The notes under the pieces were generated by a model. The model worked only from the letters and a program-made list of their open reading frames with translations, had not been told where the DNA came from and did no database searches. The translations under genes and the position numbers were made by a program. A stretch of 64,000 nt of DNA from Bacteroidales bacterium (GTDB lineage Bacteria > Bacteroidota > Bacteroidia > Bacteroidales > UBA932): positions 1-64,000 of the forward strand of contig JAFZKT010000016.1 in NCBI GenBank assembly GCA_017553545.1, given 5' to 3'. The stretch's first letter is position 1. Every line of letters begins with the position of its first letter. Below are positions 37,084 to 46,175 of the stretch, piece after piece.

Positions 37084-38252
37084 AGGCTGTTTACAATGCT
37101 TCTTGCACAGACGTAACCCGTACTCCAGGCCGCCTGCAGGTTGAATCCGCCGGTAATGGCGTCAATATCCAGCACTTCGCCGGCAAAATAAAGGCCGGGG
37201 TGCTTCTTGCACGCAAGGGTATTTAAATCGATATTGCCGATGGCAACACCGCCGGCCGTCACGAACTCCTCCCGGAATTTGCTCTTCCCGGAGAGGGGAT
37301 AGTTGTCATTGGTGAGGACGGAAACCAGTTTATTGAGGCCTTTGGAGCCCAGTTCCGCCCAGCGAAGGTCTTCCCGCAGTTCGGCCTTCCGGATGATATG
37401 CTCCCAAAGCCGCTGGGGCAGGGGATGCACGCTGGAAAGTAGCTTCTGAGGATGCTCTGCGGCCGTTTTTGCCAACAGCTCCCGCACCTCGTTTTCCGGC
37501 TTCTGCAGCCAGTTGACGGCCAGCGTGCCCTTGTAGCCCGTCTCTGCCAGGTGCCGTGCGGCATAGGAAGAGAGTTTGAGCGTGGCCGGGCCGCTGAAGC
37601 CCCAGTCCGTGATGAGCAGGGGACCGCCGGCCTTGAAAGCAGTTCCCTGCAGGCCGATGGAAGCATCCACCACCAGCCCCATCAGGCTGCGGAGGGCAGT
37701 ATCCGGAACGGTGAAGGTGAAGAGGGACGGGACCGGTGGGACGATGTCCAAATCCAGGAGGGAGAAGTCCTTCGGGATGCCACCGGTGGTTACGACGACA
37801 AAGTCGTAGGGGGCGCCGTTGACCAGAAGAGATCCTTCGCTGTCGCTCGGGATGACAGGGGTTTTGCAACGTAAAACGGCGCCGGACATGGCATGCAGCA
37901 GGGCATTCACCACATCCATCGCATCCTGGCTTTTGGGGAACCAGCAATGGTCTTCCTGGAGAACGCAGGGGACACCGTGAGCAGTGAACCAGCGAATGGT
38001 GTCTTCCTGTGAAAATGCCTTCAGGGCGCGCTGCATTACTCTTTCTCCGCGGGGATAGGCTTCCTTCAGAGAACGGATGCCTTCGAAGGAATTGCTGAGA
38101 TTGCACCTCCCGCCACCGGTGATGGCCACCTTGGCGAGGGGCTGGGGACCGGCTTCAAAAACAGTCACGGAGAGCTCCGGCGCCAGGTCTCGCAACCAGG
38201 CGGTGCAAAAACATCCGGCAGCGCCGGCACCTATGACGGCAACGCGTTTCAC
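37080..38252 (-). CDS. BaiN/YhiN-type NAD(P)/FAD-dependent oxidoreductase (HI0933 family)
   Basis: 390 residues. The FAD-binding GxGxxG is VIGAGAAGCFCTAWL at the N-terminus, followed by AITGGGRCNLSN, typical of the HI0933 family; the C-terminus has the second FAD motif (KHPGLYFAGEVLDIDAITGGFNLQAAWSTG). The substrate is unknown. Residues [11 protein letters not shown] near position 133 are encoded by dispersed repeat family A (37825-37858). It lies between ygjP-like and rmuC with 4-nt overlaps. Confidence 0.92.
   Translation of the reverse strand: MKRVAVIGAGAAGCFCTAWLRDLAPELSVTVFEAGPQPLAKVAITGGGRCNLSNSFEGIRSLKEAYPRGERVMQRALKAFSQEDTIRWFTAHGVPCVLQEDHCWFPKSQDAMDVVNALLHAMSGAVLRCKTPVIPSDSEGSLLVNGAPYDFVVVTTGGIPKDFSLLDLDIVPPVPSLFTFTVPDTALRSLMGLVVDASIGLQGTAFKAGGPLLITDWGFSGPATLKLSSYAARHLAETGYKGTLAVNWLQKPENEVRELLAKTAAEHPQKLLSSVHPLPQRLWEHIIRKAELREDLRWAELGSKGLNKLVSVLTNDNYPLSGKSKFREEFVTAGGVAIGNIDLNTLACKKHPGLYFAGEVLDIDAITGGFNLQAAWSTGYVCARSIVNSL
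37825..37858 (-). repeat. Dispersed repeat family A, copy inside the BaiN-type gene
   Basis: Differs from the mnmE copy (1364-1397) at only a few bases and is read in the same frame (PSDSEGSLL). Confidence 0.78.
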
Positions 38253-38650
38253 TGAATCTTATAAGCGTTCAACCGTTTCTTCAGTTCCTTGTGTCCAGGG
38301 CATACGCTTTCCAAAAGTTTATGGAACTGAGGGCCATGGTTCAAATATTTCAGGTGACACAGCTCATGCAGCATCACATAATCCTGCAATTCCCCGGGGA
38401 GGGTAACCAGCCTCAGGTTCAGGTTGATATTCCCCAGACTGGAGCAGCTGCCCCAGTTGCTCACATTGTTCTTTATAAAGACCTTTTTATACTGAAAGCC
38501 ATGCCGGGCCGCCAGTTCCGCCAATCGGGGCGGCAGCGTGGCCTTGGCCTGCTTTCTCATCGCTTCCACCGCGTCCCCAGCCGGTTTCACCCGACGGCGG
38601 CGTACCCGCACGCGGAACAAGTCCCAGAGGCTACTTCTTCTTCCCACCAT
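38249..38650 (-). CDS. YgjP-like metallopeptidase domain protein (DUF45/WLM)
   Basis: 133 residues with the zinc motif YVMLHELCHLKYLNHGPQFH (HExxH then a distal His) and NWGSCSSLGNINLNLRLV, both signatures of YgjP-like proteins. It lacks the N-terminal half of the usual roughly 230-residue YgjP. The start at 38650 (MVGRRSSLW) lies 20 nt inside the 3' end of the channel gene; upstream starts would overlap it more. Role unknown. Confidence 0.82.
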   Translation of the reverse strand: MVGRRSSLWDLFRVRVRRRRVKPAGDAVEAMRKQAKATLPPRLAELAARHGFQYKKVFIKNNVSNWGSCSSLGNINLNLRLVTLPGELQDYVMLHELCHLKYLNHGPQFHKLLESVCPGHKELKKRLNAYKIQ

Positions 38651-41213
38651 CGGCCTTGGGCGTTTCCTTGATATAGACATCCTGCTGCGGGAACGGGATT
38701 TCGATTCCGTTGGCTGCAAAGGCGTTGTAAATGGCTTCCCGGGCCTGCGCGGCGAAGGAATAGTGCACTTCTACGGCCGCGTACAGGAGCACCTGGATGT
38801 CTACGGAACTCTCGCCGAATTCCCGCAACCGCACGGCAACACCCTTCTTCATGTCCACGATGTCCCGGCCGTACTTGTCCTTGATCAGCAGCGGTTTCAG
38901 GGCATCCAGAATAACCTGGCGGGCTTTTTCCACATCCGTACCGTATTTTACTCCCACCAGGAAACTGATCATCTCATACTGATGATTCCGGGTCAGGTTC
39001 TTGAAGTTCTTGTTGAAGAGGGCGGTATTGGTAAAAGCAATGATGGAACCGTCTTCGGAAGCCACCTGCGTGCTCTGGTAGCTCAGGCTTTCCACCTTGC
39101 CGCGGATACCGTCGCACTCGATTGTGTCGCCCACGCGGAGCCTGCCGCCCATCAGCTGGACGCCATAGAAGAAGTTGTTCAGGACGTCCTTCATGGCAAA
39201 GCCAAGACCCGTGGCCAGACCCGTAGTAATAATGGTAATGGCAGACATGGGGATCTGCAGCATCACAAAGGCAATGATCACGTATATGCCCCAGCAAATA
39301 AGGGAAATGATATTGTTCGCCAGGTTCACGTTCACGTCCGTTTCCTTTATCAGGCCTTCCTTTCGGATGACCGAACGGATACGGGCCGACCGGTAGAATC
39401 CCTTAACGGCGTAGCACAGATAGCGGAACAGGAAGAAGAGCGACAGGACCACCACCAGCTTGTAAAGCGAAAGGTGAACTACGCCTTCCACATGGATCAG
39501 TGCGCGCATGAAGAGGTCCTTGGCCACCACGGACAGGTTGAACACCTTGCCCGCCATTGACACGGCCAGCGGGAAGGACCAGATGCCCAGGATGGGCACC
39601 AGGCACATCTTCACCATGTCGTGGAACCAGGATACTTCAATATAGGCGCCCTTCTTGGAGGAAATGGGCATTTCCGGATTGTTGGCGCGCCATTTGGCGA
39701 TGCGTTTGCTCACATGTTTTTCATAGTAGCGGTTCAGCATCAGCGAAACAGCCGTGAACGCCTGCAGCAGCGTGAGCTGGAAGAACCACCAGATGAGCAT
39801 CAGCAGGGCCGACATCACCAGCCCGTACCAGGCAAGTCCGGTACTGGCCGCCATTACCATGCAGGACAGCCACAGAATCACGCGGTCCTCACGGCGGAGT
39901 TGTCCGTGCTTGATCAAGTTCACCACGAATTGCCAAACGGTGAACAGGAGTACAAGCGGCGGGAAGACGAAGACCAGGATGCTGTTGGGAACGAAAATAA
40001 CGCGGAAGAACACCACCAGGAACCCCAGGATGAGGGTGGGGAGGTAGGCCAACACGGCGGCTTTCGTCTGTTGTCTGTCCAGCCGGATGAGCATGGACAG
40101 CAGGATGGCGCCCAGCATAAAGGCGAATTCGCTGAGCATCCCCGATGCCATGATGATAAACTGGAATTCGCGGTTGGATGTGTCGCGGGTGATACTGATG
40201 AGACCAAAAATGAGAACGCCGAAAAGGGTGATAATAAGCCCCTTATGTTCTTTAAAATAAGGCTTTTGAAGGGGCTTGACCCAGCGCATCAGCAGGCGCA
40301 CCAGGATATTGGCGACAAGGATGGCCAACCCCAGCAAAAAGAACATCAGAATGGAGTAGGCGGCTACTATAGGACCTCTCCATCCACTTTCCGGCAGGTC
40401 TTTTCCACCGGTGACGGCATATTTGTTCCTGGCGTCGCTGACAGCCCTTTTCCAGTATCGGCCCGGATTCTTCAAGAGTTTGAAGTAGCTGCCCTGTCCT
40501 TCCAGAAAAACCTTCCGCTGCACCTCCGCATAACGCGTCTGGGCGTAGTCGTAGGCTTCCTTCAGCAGTTCGTCCGTATCCGCATAATACTCGCTGTCTT
40601 CTTCCACCTTCTGGATGGCTTCCATATAATGGTCCACCATGGCTTCCGCGATCACCAGGCAGCTGTCCCGGTAAACGGTGGTGAGACTGTCCATCTTGAA
40701 CCCTTCCTCCAGGGCGAAGGAGGGGAGATTCAGAAGCGTGTCCACGCTTACGTCGATGGAGTCCAACACGCTCTCCAGCTGGGGCACCCGCGAAGGATTG
40801 ATCCTGACGGGCGGCATGTTGCGCAGCGTCTGGGCCAGTTTGCTGTAGCGGTCCAGCTCCACCTGCATATTGGCGATGATTTGGTCGAACGGCGTGCGTG
40901 AAGCCTGGAAATCCTCATACTTGCGCGTTACCTGATGCAGGGCATAAGTCAGGTCGAAGGTATAATCCTGCGGCTGCGAATACAGCATGATGGAAAGCTC
41001 ATTGGAGTCTTCCACCAAATCCACCAGTTCCTGGTGCTGCTGTTGGATGCGCTGCTCCGAGGAGGCGTTGAAGTTGAGGACTTTGTTGTAGTCCTTTTTA
41101 AGCTCATAGAGCAGTACGCGCAATGTCTGCGTCAGGTCTTTCTCCTTGAAAACGGCAAATGCCGGCACTGCAAGCACCAGGAGGAGCGCAATGAGGAGGC
41201 GTTTTTTCATCAT
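38631..41213 (-). CDS. MscS-family mechanosensitive ion channel, large type
   Basis: 860 residues: signal peptide (MMKKRLLIALLLVLAVPAFAVF), a periplasmic helical domain with coiled-coil character (about 25-270), about eight transmembrane segments, and the MscS core with pore helix TTGLATGLGFAMKDVLNNFFYGVQLM and the beta domain GRLRVGDTIECDGIRGKVESLSYQST. It should open under membrane tension and release solutes. Its start overlaps the serB stop by 4 nt. Confidence 0.92.
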   Translation of the reverse strand: MMKKRLLIALLLVLAVPAFAVFKEKDLTQTLRVLLYELKKDYNKVLNFNASSEQRIQQQHQELVDLVEDSNELSIMLYSQPQDYTFDLTYALHQVTRKYEDFQASRTPFDQIIANMQVELDRYSKLAQTLRNMPPVRINPSRVPQLESVLDSIDVSVDTLLNLPSFALEEGFKMDSLTTVYRDSCLVIAEAMVDHYMEAIQKVEEDSEYYADTDELLKEAYDYAQTRYAEVQRKVFLEGQGSYFKLLKNPGRYWKRAVSDARNKYAVTGGKDLPESGWRGPIVAAYSILMFFLLGLAILVANILVRLLMRWVKPLQKPYFKEHKGLIITLFGVLIFGLISITRDTSNREFQFIIMASGMLSEFAFMLGAILLSMLIRLDRQQTKAAVLAYLPTLILGFLVVFFRVIFVPNSILVFVFPPLVLLFTVWQFVVNLIKHGQLRREDRVILWLSCMVMAASTGLAWYGLVMSALLMLIWWFFQLTLLQAFTAVSLMLNRYYEKHVSKRIAKWRANNPEMPISSKKGAYIEVSWFHDMVKMCLVPILGIWSFPLAVSMAGKVFNLSVVAKDLFMRALIHVEGVVHLSLYKLVVVLSLFFLFRYLCYAVKGFYRSARIRSVIRKEGLIKETDVNVNLANNIISLICWGIYVIIAFVMLQIPMSAITIITTGLATGLGFAMKDVLNNFFYGVQLMGGRLRVGDTIECDGIRGKVESLSYQSTQVASEDGSIIAFTNTALFNKNFKNLTRNHQYEMISFLVGVKYGTDVEKARQVILDALKPLLIKDKYGRDIVDMKKGVAVRLREFGESSVDIQVLLYAAVEVHYSFAAQAREAIYNAFAANGIEIPFPQQDVYIKETPKADGGKKK

Positions 41214-42445
41214 AATTCTCCTTGTTTACCCAGTTGGCTGTCCTTGAATCCGATAAAATAGAGGACTCCGTCCAGGCCGATTGTGGAAATGCTCTGGCGG
41301 GCGCTGGCCTTCACGCGCGGCTTGGCGTGGAAAGCGATGCCCAGGCCGGCCTCGTTGAGCATGGGGAGGTCGTTGGCGCCGTCGCCCACGGCGATGGTCT
41401 GCTCCAGATTCACCTTTTCCGTCTGGGCGATGAGTTTCAGGAGGTCCGCCTTGCGGCGGCCGTCCACCACTTCGCCTACATATCGGCCCGTCAGCTTGCC
41501 GTCTTCGTCCACTTCCAGTTCATTGGCATACACGTAGTCGATGCCGTATTTACGCTGCAGGTATTCCCCGAAGAAGGTGAAACCGCCGCTGAGGATGGCA
41601 ATCTTGTAGCCGCAAGTCTTAAGGACGCTCATCAGGCGGTCCGTGCCCTCCGTAATGGGCAGATGTTCCGCGATATCCCGCATCACGGAGATATCCAGGC
41701 CCTTTAGCAGGGCCACACGCTCCGTAAAACTCTCCTTGAAGTCGATTTCCCCGCGCATCGCCCGTTCCGTGATGGCGGCCACCTGGTCATATACGCCGTG
41801 GCGGCGGGCCAGTTCGTCGATGCATTCCGCCTGGATGAGCGTGGAATCCATATCAAAGCAAATCAGGCGGCGCATCCTGCGGTAGATGTTGTCTTTCTGG
41901 AAGGAGAAGTCCATGCCGGATTCCGCCCCCATGTTCATCAGATCCTTCTGCAGGGCTTCCTTGTCTTCGGCCGTAAGGAAGCCGCGGACGGAGAATTCAA
42001 CGCAGGCGCGGACGTTTTTTTCGGGATGCATGATGCTCATCCGGCCGGTGAGGCGGCGGATGGCGTCGATGTTCAGCCCGTGGGCCGATATCACCCTGGT
42101 GGCCGCATGGATCTGCTCCGCACTCAGGCTGCGGGCAATCACCGTAAGGATGTAGCGGTTCCTGCCTTGCCGGCCGGCCCAGGCCTCATAATCGTCGTCC
42201 GACACTGGCTCGAAGCCGATGGTGACGCCCAGTTCCGTGGCCTTGAAAAGGAGTTCCTTCATCACCTGTCCGGAGGCATTCTCGTCGATACGGATGAGGA
42301 TGCCCAGGGAGAGGGTGCTGTGAATATCGGCCTGTCCGATGTCCAGAATCTGTGCGTCATAGCGGGCCAGAATGCCCATAATCTCTGCGGTGAGACCGAT
42401 GCGGTCCGTCCCGGAAATGCGAATTAGTATCTGTTCCTTATTCAT
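41210..42445 (-). CDS. serB: Phosphoserine phosphatase SerB with N-terminal ACT domains
   Basis: Last step of serine synthesis. 411 residues: two ACT-type domains (about 5-85 and 95-175), then a HAD phosphatase with DMDSTLIQAECIDEL (nucleophile Asp about 198), SGGFTFF and GDGANDLPML. The two ACT domains suggest feedback by serine. First gene of a six-gene minus-strand run; divergent from the CNNM/CBS gene. Confidence 0.95.
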   Translation of the reverse strand: MNKEQILIRISGTDRIGLTAEIMGILARYDAQILDIGQADIHSTLSLGILIRIDENASGQVMKELLFKATELGVTIGFEPVSDDDYEAWAGRQGRNRYILTVIARSLSAEQIHAATRVISAHGLNIDAIRRLTGRMSIMHPEKNVRACVEFSVRGFLTAEDKEALQKDLMNMGAESGMDFSFQKDNIYRRMRRLICFDMDSTLIQAECIDELARRHGVYDQVAAITERAMRGEIDFKESFTERVALLKGLDISVMRDIAEHLPITEGTDRLMSVLKTCGYKIAILSGGFTFFGEYLQRKYGIDYVYANELEVDEDGKLTGRYVGEVVDGRRKADLLKLIAQTEKVNLEQTIAVGDGANDLPMLNEAGLGIAFHAKPRVKASARQSISTIGLDGVLYFIGFKDSQLGKQGEL

Positions 42446-42452
42446 AGATTTA

Positions 42453-42480
42453 CAAATGTAAGGAATTTTCTGTAAATTTG
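42453..42480. promoter_or_regulatory. Back-to-back -7 boxes of serB (minus) and the CNNM gene (plus)
   Basis: Minus-strand TACATTTG (42453-42460) and plus-strand TAAATTTG (42473-42480) lie 12 nt apart in the 54-nt divergent gap. Confidence 0.55.
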
Positions 42481-42499
42481 CGACTTGAAATTGCGTTAG

Positions 42500-43564
42500 A
42501 TGGGCTTACTGATCCTATATCTGCTGCTTACGATGGGCATCTCGTTCCTGTGCTCCCTGCTGGAGTCGGTACTCATGTCCACGCCCATATCCTATCTTAC
42601 CATGAAGGAGGAGGAAGGGGATAAGAATGCTGCCATGCTGATGAAATTCAAGCAGGATCCGGACCGTCCGCTGTCGGCCATCCTGTCCCTCAATACCATC
42701 GCCAATACGCTGGGCGCCGCCGCCGTGGGCCATCAGGCTACGCTCCTCACCGGAGACCACTGGTTTGGTATTGTGAGCGCCGTGATGACCATCCTCATCC
42801 TGGTTTTCTCCGAGATAGTCCCCAAAACCATCGGCACGTCCCACTGGAAAGACCTGCTGTGGCTGTCCCGGGTAATCAATTTCCTGGTATATCTGCTCTA
42901 TCCCATTGTCTGGCTCATCGACAAACTGCACAGCAGCATTTCGGACGACGATCCGGATCTGGGCATTTCCCGCGAGGAAGTGTCGGCCATGGCCAATATC
43001 GGCGAAGAAGAGGGCGTGCTGGACAATTCGGAGAACAAGGTGATCCAGAATATCATCAAGCTGGACGACATCAAGGCCTACGACGTAATGACGCCGCGCG
43101 TGGTGGCGGCCATTGCGCCGGAAAGCATGACGCTGCGGCAGTTTTACAAGCAGGAAGACCTGTCGCACAATTCCCGCATTCCCGTATACGCGGACTCTCC
43201 GGAGTTTATCACGGGTTATATCCTGCGATATGATGCCCTGGAGAATCTGGCGGAAGACAAGTTCGACATGCGCCTGAAAAGCATCAAGCGCAAGATTGCG
43301 GCTTTCCATGAGGAAACCTCGGTTTCGGACATCTGGGAGAGCCTTCTGAAAACGAAGGACCAGATTGCCTGCATCATCGACGATTACGGTGCCTTCCAGG
43401 GAATAATCACGCTGGAAGACATTATGGAGACCATCCTGGGGATGGAAATCATCGACGAGAACGACACCATTACGGATATGCAGCAATATGCCAGGGAACG
43501 CTGGCTCAAACGCAAGAACCAGTATAAGCAGATTGTGCTGCCGGAGGAAGAGCCGGAAGCTTAA
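42500..43564 (+). CDS. CNNM/CBS-domain membrane protein (hemolysin C/CorC family)
   Basis: 354 residues: CNNM membrane domain with three to four helices (about 1-140, including LESVLMSTPISYL and VFSEIVPKTIG), then a CBS pair (about 190-320: YDVMTPRVVAAIAPES ... SRIPVYADSPE ... IIDDYGAFQGIITLEDIMETILGMEI). It lacks the C-terminal transporter-associated domain seen in longer members. Related proteins affect magnesium homeostasis. It converges on mutY with the stop codons overlapping. Confidence 0.9.
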   Translation: MGLLILYLLLTMGISFLCSLLESVLMSTPISYLTMKEEEGDKNAAMLMKFKQDPDRPLSAILSLNTIANTLGAAAVGHQATLLTGDHWFGIVSAVMTILILVFSEIVPKTIGTSHWKDLLWLSRVINFLVYLLYPIVWLIDKLHSSISDDDPDLGISREEVSAMANIGEEEGVLDNSENKVIQNIIKLDDIKAYDVMTPRVVAAIAPESMTLRQFYKQEDLSHNSRIPVYADSPEFITGYILRYDALENLAEDKFDMRLKSIKRKIAAFHEETSVSDIWESLLKTKDQIACIIDDYGAFQGIITLEDIMETILGMEIIDENDTITDMQQYARERWLKRKNQYKQIVLPEEEPEA

Positions 43565-44526
43565 AGCGCTTCCAGCAGGAGTTCGAACAGACGGGGCTTG
43601 GCGTAACGGTCAAGCTCCGTTTCTTTAATCCAAATGTAGCCTTCAGGGAGTTCCGGACGCTCCGCAGGCTCCCATAGGTAGAAGTCCGCGATGATGGTCC
43701 TGTGGGTGAGTTGGTGCTTGACGGCACGTCTCAAGAGATGCCCTTTCTTTTGCGTTAAAGGTTCGTAAAGTCCGCGCCAGATATCGCCGGGACCTCTGCG
43801 GCGGATGGCGGTTCCGCCGTTGAAACGCACATAGACATAGTCCAGATGCACTTCTTTGGGTGTGTTGGCCGGCTTTTTCACGGGGAGAAGGGACGCACGG
43901 CCGGTCTTGAAGGCGTTGCAGGTATCCAGCAGGGGACAGCTGTCGCAGGCGGGGTTTTGCGGCGTGCACTGTAGCGCCCCGAAATCCATCATTCCCTGAT
44001 TGAAGACGGCGGGATCTTCTTTCGGCAGGAGCTTCTGCGCCAGGACTGTAAACTCCCTTTTCGCTTCCGTAGTGCCCACAGGCGTCGCGATGCCGAAATG
44101 ACGCGCAAGCACCCTGTACACATTGCCGTCCACAACGGCGGCGGGAATTCCAAAACAAATGGAGCCGATGGCCGCAGCCGTATAGTCTCCTACGCCTTTT
44201 AGGGATCTGATGCCTTCCAGGGAGGTGGGGAAGCCACCTGAGGTGACAATCTGTTTGGCTGCCGCGTGCAGATTCCGGGCGCGGGAATAGTAGCCAAGGC
44301 CTTCCCAGAGGCGTAATACTTCATCTTCCGAAGCATTTGCCAGGGATTCCACGGTGGGAAATCGCTCCATGAAGCGCTCCCAGTAGGCCGTTCCCTGGGC
44401 GATGCGGGTCTGCTGCAGGATGATTTCACTCAGCCACACGGAATAGGGCTCCGGATTCCGACGCCAGGGAAGGTCCCGGCCGTTGTCCCGGTACCAGTTC
44501 AGGATTCGCTGGGTGAAGGGATTCAT
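43561..44526 (-). CDS. mutY: A/G-specific adenine glycosylase MutY
   Basis: Removes adenine mispaired with 8-oxoguanine. 321 residues: SEIILQQTRI, the helix-hairpin-helix with LKGVGDYTAAAIGSICFG and the catalytic Asp in VVDGNVYRVLAR, the iron-sulfur cluster CTPQNPACDSCPLLDTC (spacing 6-2-5), and a C-terminal NUDIX-like domain. The ATG at 44526 (MNPFTQRILNWY) overlaps the maf stop by 4 nt. Confidence 0.96.
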   Translation of the reverse strand: MNPFTQRILNWYRDNGRDLPWRRNPEPYSVWLSEIILQQTRIAQGTAYWERFMERFPTVESLANASEDEVLRLWEGLGYYSRARNLHAAAKQIVTSGGFPTSLEGIRSLKGVGDYTAAAIGSICFGIPAAVVDGNVYRVLARHFGIATPVGTTEAKREFTVLAQKLLPKEDPAVFNQGMMDFGALQCTPQNPACDSCPLLDTCNAFKTGRASLLPVKKPANTPKEVHLDYVYVRFNGGTAIRRRGPGDIWRGLYEPLTQKKGHLLRRAVKHQLTHRTIIADFYLWEPAERPELPEGYIWIKETELDRYAKPRLFELLLEAL

Positions 44527-45110
44527 AGGAACTGCTGCAGGGCCTGATAAACCCGCTGTACGGGGAAGCCAACCACATTGAAATAGGAGCCTTCGATGCG
44601 CGTGATGCCCACGTGGCCTATCCATTCCTGGATGGCGTAGGCGCCGGCTTTGTCAAAAGGCTTGTAAGTATCTACGTAATAGGTGATTTCCTCATCCGTC
44701 AGGTCCTTGAACCAAACCTCGGTTGTGACCTCGAAAGTACAAGTTTTCCCGGTGCTTCTTATGGTGACGGCAGTGGTTACATGGTGCTCCCGTCCGGAGA
44801 GGTCCCGGAGCATCCTAATTGCGTCTTCTCTGTCCTTGGGTTTTCCCAGGATTTCACCGGGGTTTCCGGGCAGGATGACCATGGTGTCCGCCGTAATGAG
44901 AATATCATTCTCTTTGAGGGGCCGATGAAAGCCTTTTGACTTCCCTTCAGACATGAGTCTGGGCACTTGGTCATAGGGGATATCGGACGAGAAGCGTTCC
45001 TCGAAGTAATTACAAGTATCTACTTCAAAATCAATATCCAGTCCTTTCAGCAATTCCCGCCGTCTGGGGGAGCCGCTGCCAAGGATGATATGCTTGCCAT
45101 GGAGGTCCAT
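44523..45110 (-). CDS. maf: Maf-family nucleoside triphosphate pyrophosphatase
   Basis: Hydrolyses non-canonical or dTTP/UTP-type nucleotides to monophosphates. 195 residues with the Maf N-terminal ILGSGSPRRRELLKGL, ITADTMVIL, the KPxDxxxA motif (GKPKDREDAIRML) and the C-terminal GAYAIQEWIGHVGITRIEGSYFNVVG. The start at 45110 (MDLHGKH) fits the family and lies 4 nt after the kdsC stop. Confidence 0.93.
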   Translation of the reverse strand: MDLHGKHIILGSGSPRRRELLKGLDIDFEVDTCNYFEERFSSDIPYDQVPRLMSEGKSKGFHRPLKENDILITADTMVILPGNPGEILGKPKDREDAIRMLRDLSGREHHVTTAVTIRSTGKTCTFEVTTEVWFKDLTDEEITYYVDTYKPFDKAGAYAIQEWIGHVGITRIEGSYFNVVGFPVQRVYQALQQFL

Positions 45111-45114
45111 CGGC

Positions 45115-45636
45115 CTAGAATTTTGCCTTGTATTCCTGCGCGTCAAAGGTCCAGTTTCCCTGGGCGCGGAGGGTGGTTTCGATGCCTTCGCGCAGGCACC
45201 CTTTTCCGCCGGGCCTGGAGGAAATCCAATCGGCCACAGCCTTGACTTCTTCCACGGCGTCGGAGGGACAGACTCCACAGCCGCAAAGCTCCAGGAGAGG
45301 GATATCCGGAATATCATCGCCGAAGAACATCACTTCCTCCGCCTGCAAGTTGTACCGCTGACAGAAGATGGCAAACTCCTCCCGTTTGTCGCGACAGTGG
45401 AGGAAGACATCATCGGCCTTTACCCCACTGGTAATCATTCGCTTACAAATACTTTCGCTGCGACCGCCGGTGATGACGGCAACGGGATATCCTTTCATTA
45501 CGGCCATTCGCAGGGCGAACCCGTCTTTGGCGTCGTAGGTACGAAGGAGATCCCCGTCCGGCATGGCAAGGATGCCGCCGTCCGTCGCAACTCCGTCAAT
45601 ATCAAAGGCAAAAGCTTTAATCCGTGAAAAATCCAT
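45115..45636 (-). CDS. kdsC: 3-deoxy-D-manno-octulosonate 8-phosphate phosphatase (KdsC-type HAD)
   Basis: Dephosphorylates KDO 8-phosphate for LPS core synthesis. 173 residues with the HAD-IIIC motif AFDIDGVATDG, the family KDGFALRMA, TGGRSE and FFGDDIPDIPLL. The C-terminus is longer than the minimum family member. Start set at MDFSRIKAFAFD (45636). First gene of kdsC-maf-mutY; its promoter abuts that of the citX operon. Confidence 0.88.
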   Translation of the reverse strand: MDFSRIKAFAFDIDGVATDGGILAMPDGDLLRTYDAKDGFALRMAVMKGYPVAVITGGRSESICKRMITSGVKADDVFLHCRDKREEFAIFCQRYNLQAEEVMFFGDDIPDIPLLELCGCGVCPSDAVEEVKAVADWISSRPGGKGCLREGIETTLRAQGNWTFDAQEYKAKF

Positions 45637-45660
45637 AAAAATAATGGGGTTTTTGCTTCG

Positions 45661-45687
45661 CAAAGTTAATAAAAATACTTAACTTTG
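45661..45687. promoter_or_regulatory. Divergent promoter pair as a perfect inverted repeat
   Basis: CAAAGTTA (45661-45668) and TAACTTTG (45680-45687) are -7 boxes for kdsC (minus) and citX (plus), exactly complementary to one another with 11 AT-rich bases between. No -33 TTTG stands at the usual distance for either. Confidence 0.6.
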
Positions 45688-45695
45688 AAAGATTA

Positions 45696-46175
45696 ATGAT
45701 AACATTGGAACAACTTCTCGAAAGCCGCGACAATCGCTTTGTCCTGCAGCATCGGTTGCTGGAGAATAATCCGGGATGTACACTGGTGTGCTTTACAGTC
45801 CAGCTGCCCGGCGCAGAAAAAAGGAATGCGCTGTCCCTCTCCATCGCGGAGGCCGGACAGAAGGCCTTGCAGGATGCTTTCGGCCAGGAGCCCCATCAAA
45901 TACGGGATTTGGAAACCGGCTATGAGGCCTATTTCCTGGTACAGGCGCCTGCGGAAGCGGTAAAACGGCAGTGTTGCACGCTGGAGGAAACGCACCCGCT
46001 GGGACGGCTGATGGATATCGATGTCATCGGCCCGGACGGGCCCGTTTCCCGCACGGAGGTTGGCTATTCCGCCAGGAAATGCCTTTTGTGCGGTGAGCCG
46101 GCCCGCGTCTGCATGCGTGCAAGGACGCACACCAGTGAGGAACTGCTCCGAAAAATCAAACAGATGATATGTTAA
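45696..46175 (+). CDS. citX: Apo-citrate lyase phosphoribosyl-dephospho-CoA transferase CitX
   Basis: In known systems CitX attaches the 2'-(5''-phosphoribosyl)-3'-dephospho-CoA group to the acyl carrier subunit (CitD) of citrate lyase. The 159-residue protein keeps the family motifs: ESRDNRF at the start, GYEAYFLV, GRLMDIDVIGPDG, SRTEVGYSARKCLLCGEPARVCMRARTH. First gene of an eight-gene operon whose members all overlap or nearly touch; the next starts 7 nt before the citX stop. No citD, citE or citF lies in the window, so its acceptor is not identified here. Confidence 0.88.
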   Translation: MITLEQLLESRDNRFVLQHRLLENNPGCTLVCFTVQLPGAEKRNALSLSIAEAGQKALQDAFGQEPHQIRDLETGYEAYFLVQAPAEAVKRQCCTLEETHPLGRLMDIDVIGPDGPVSRTEVGYSARKCLLCGEPARVCMRARTHTSEELLRKIKQMIC

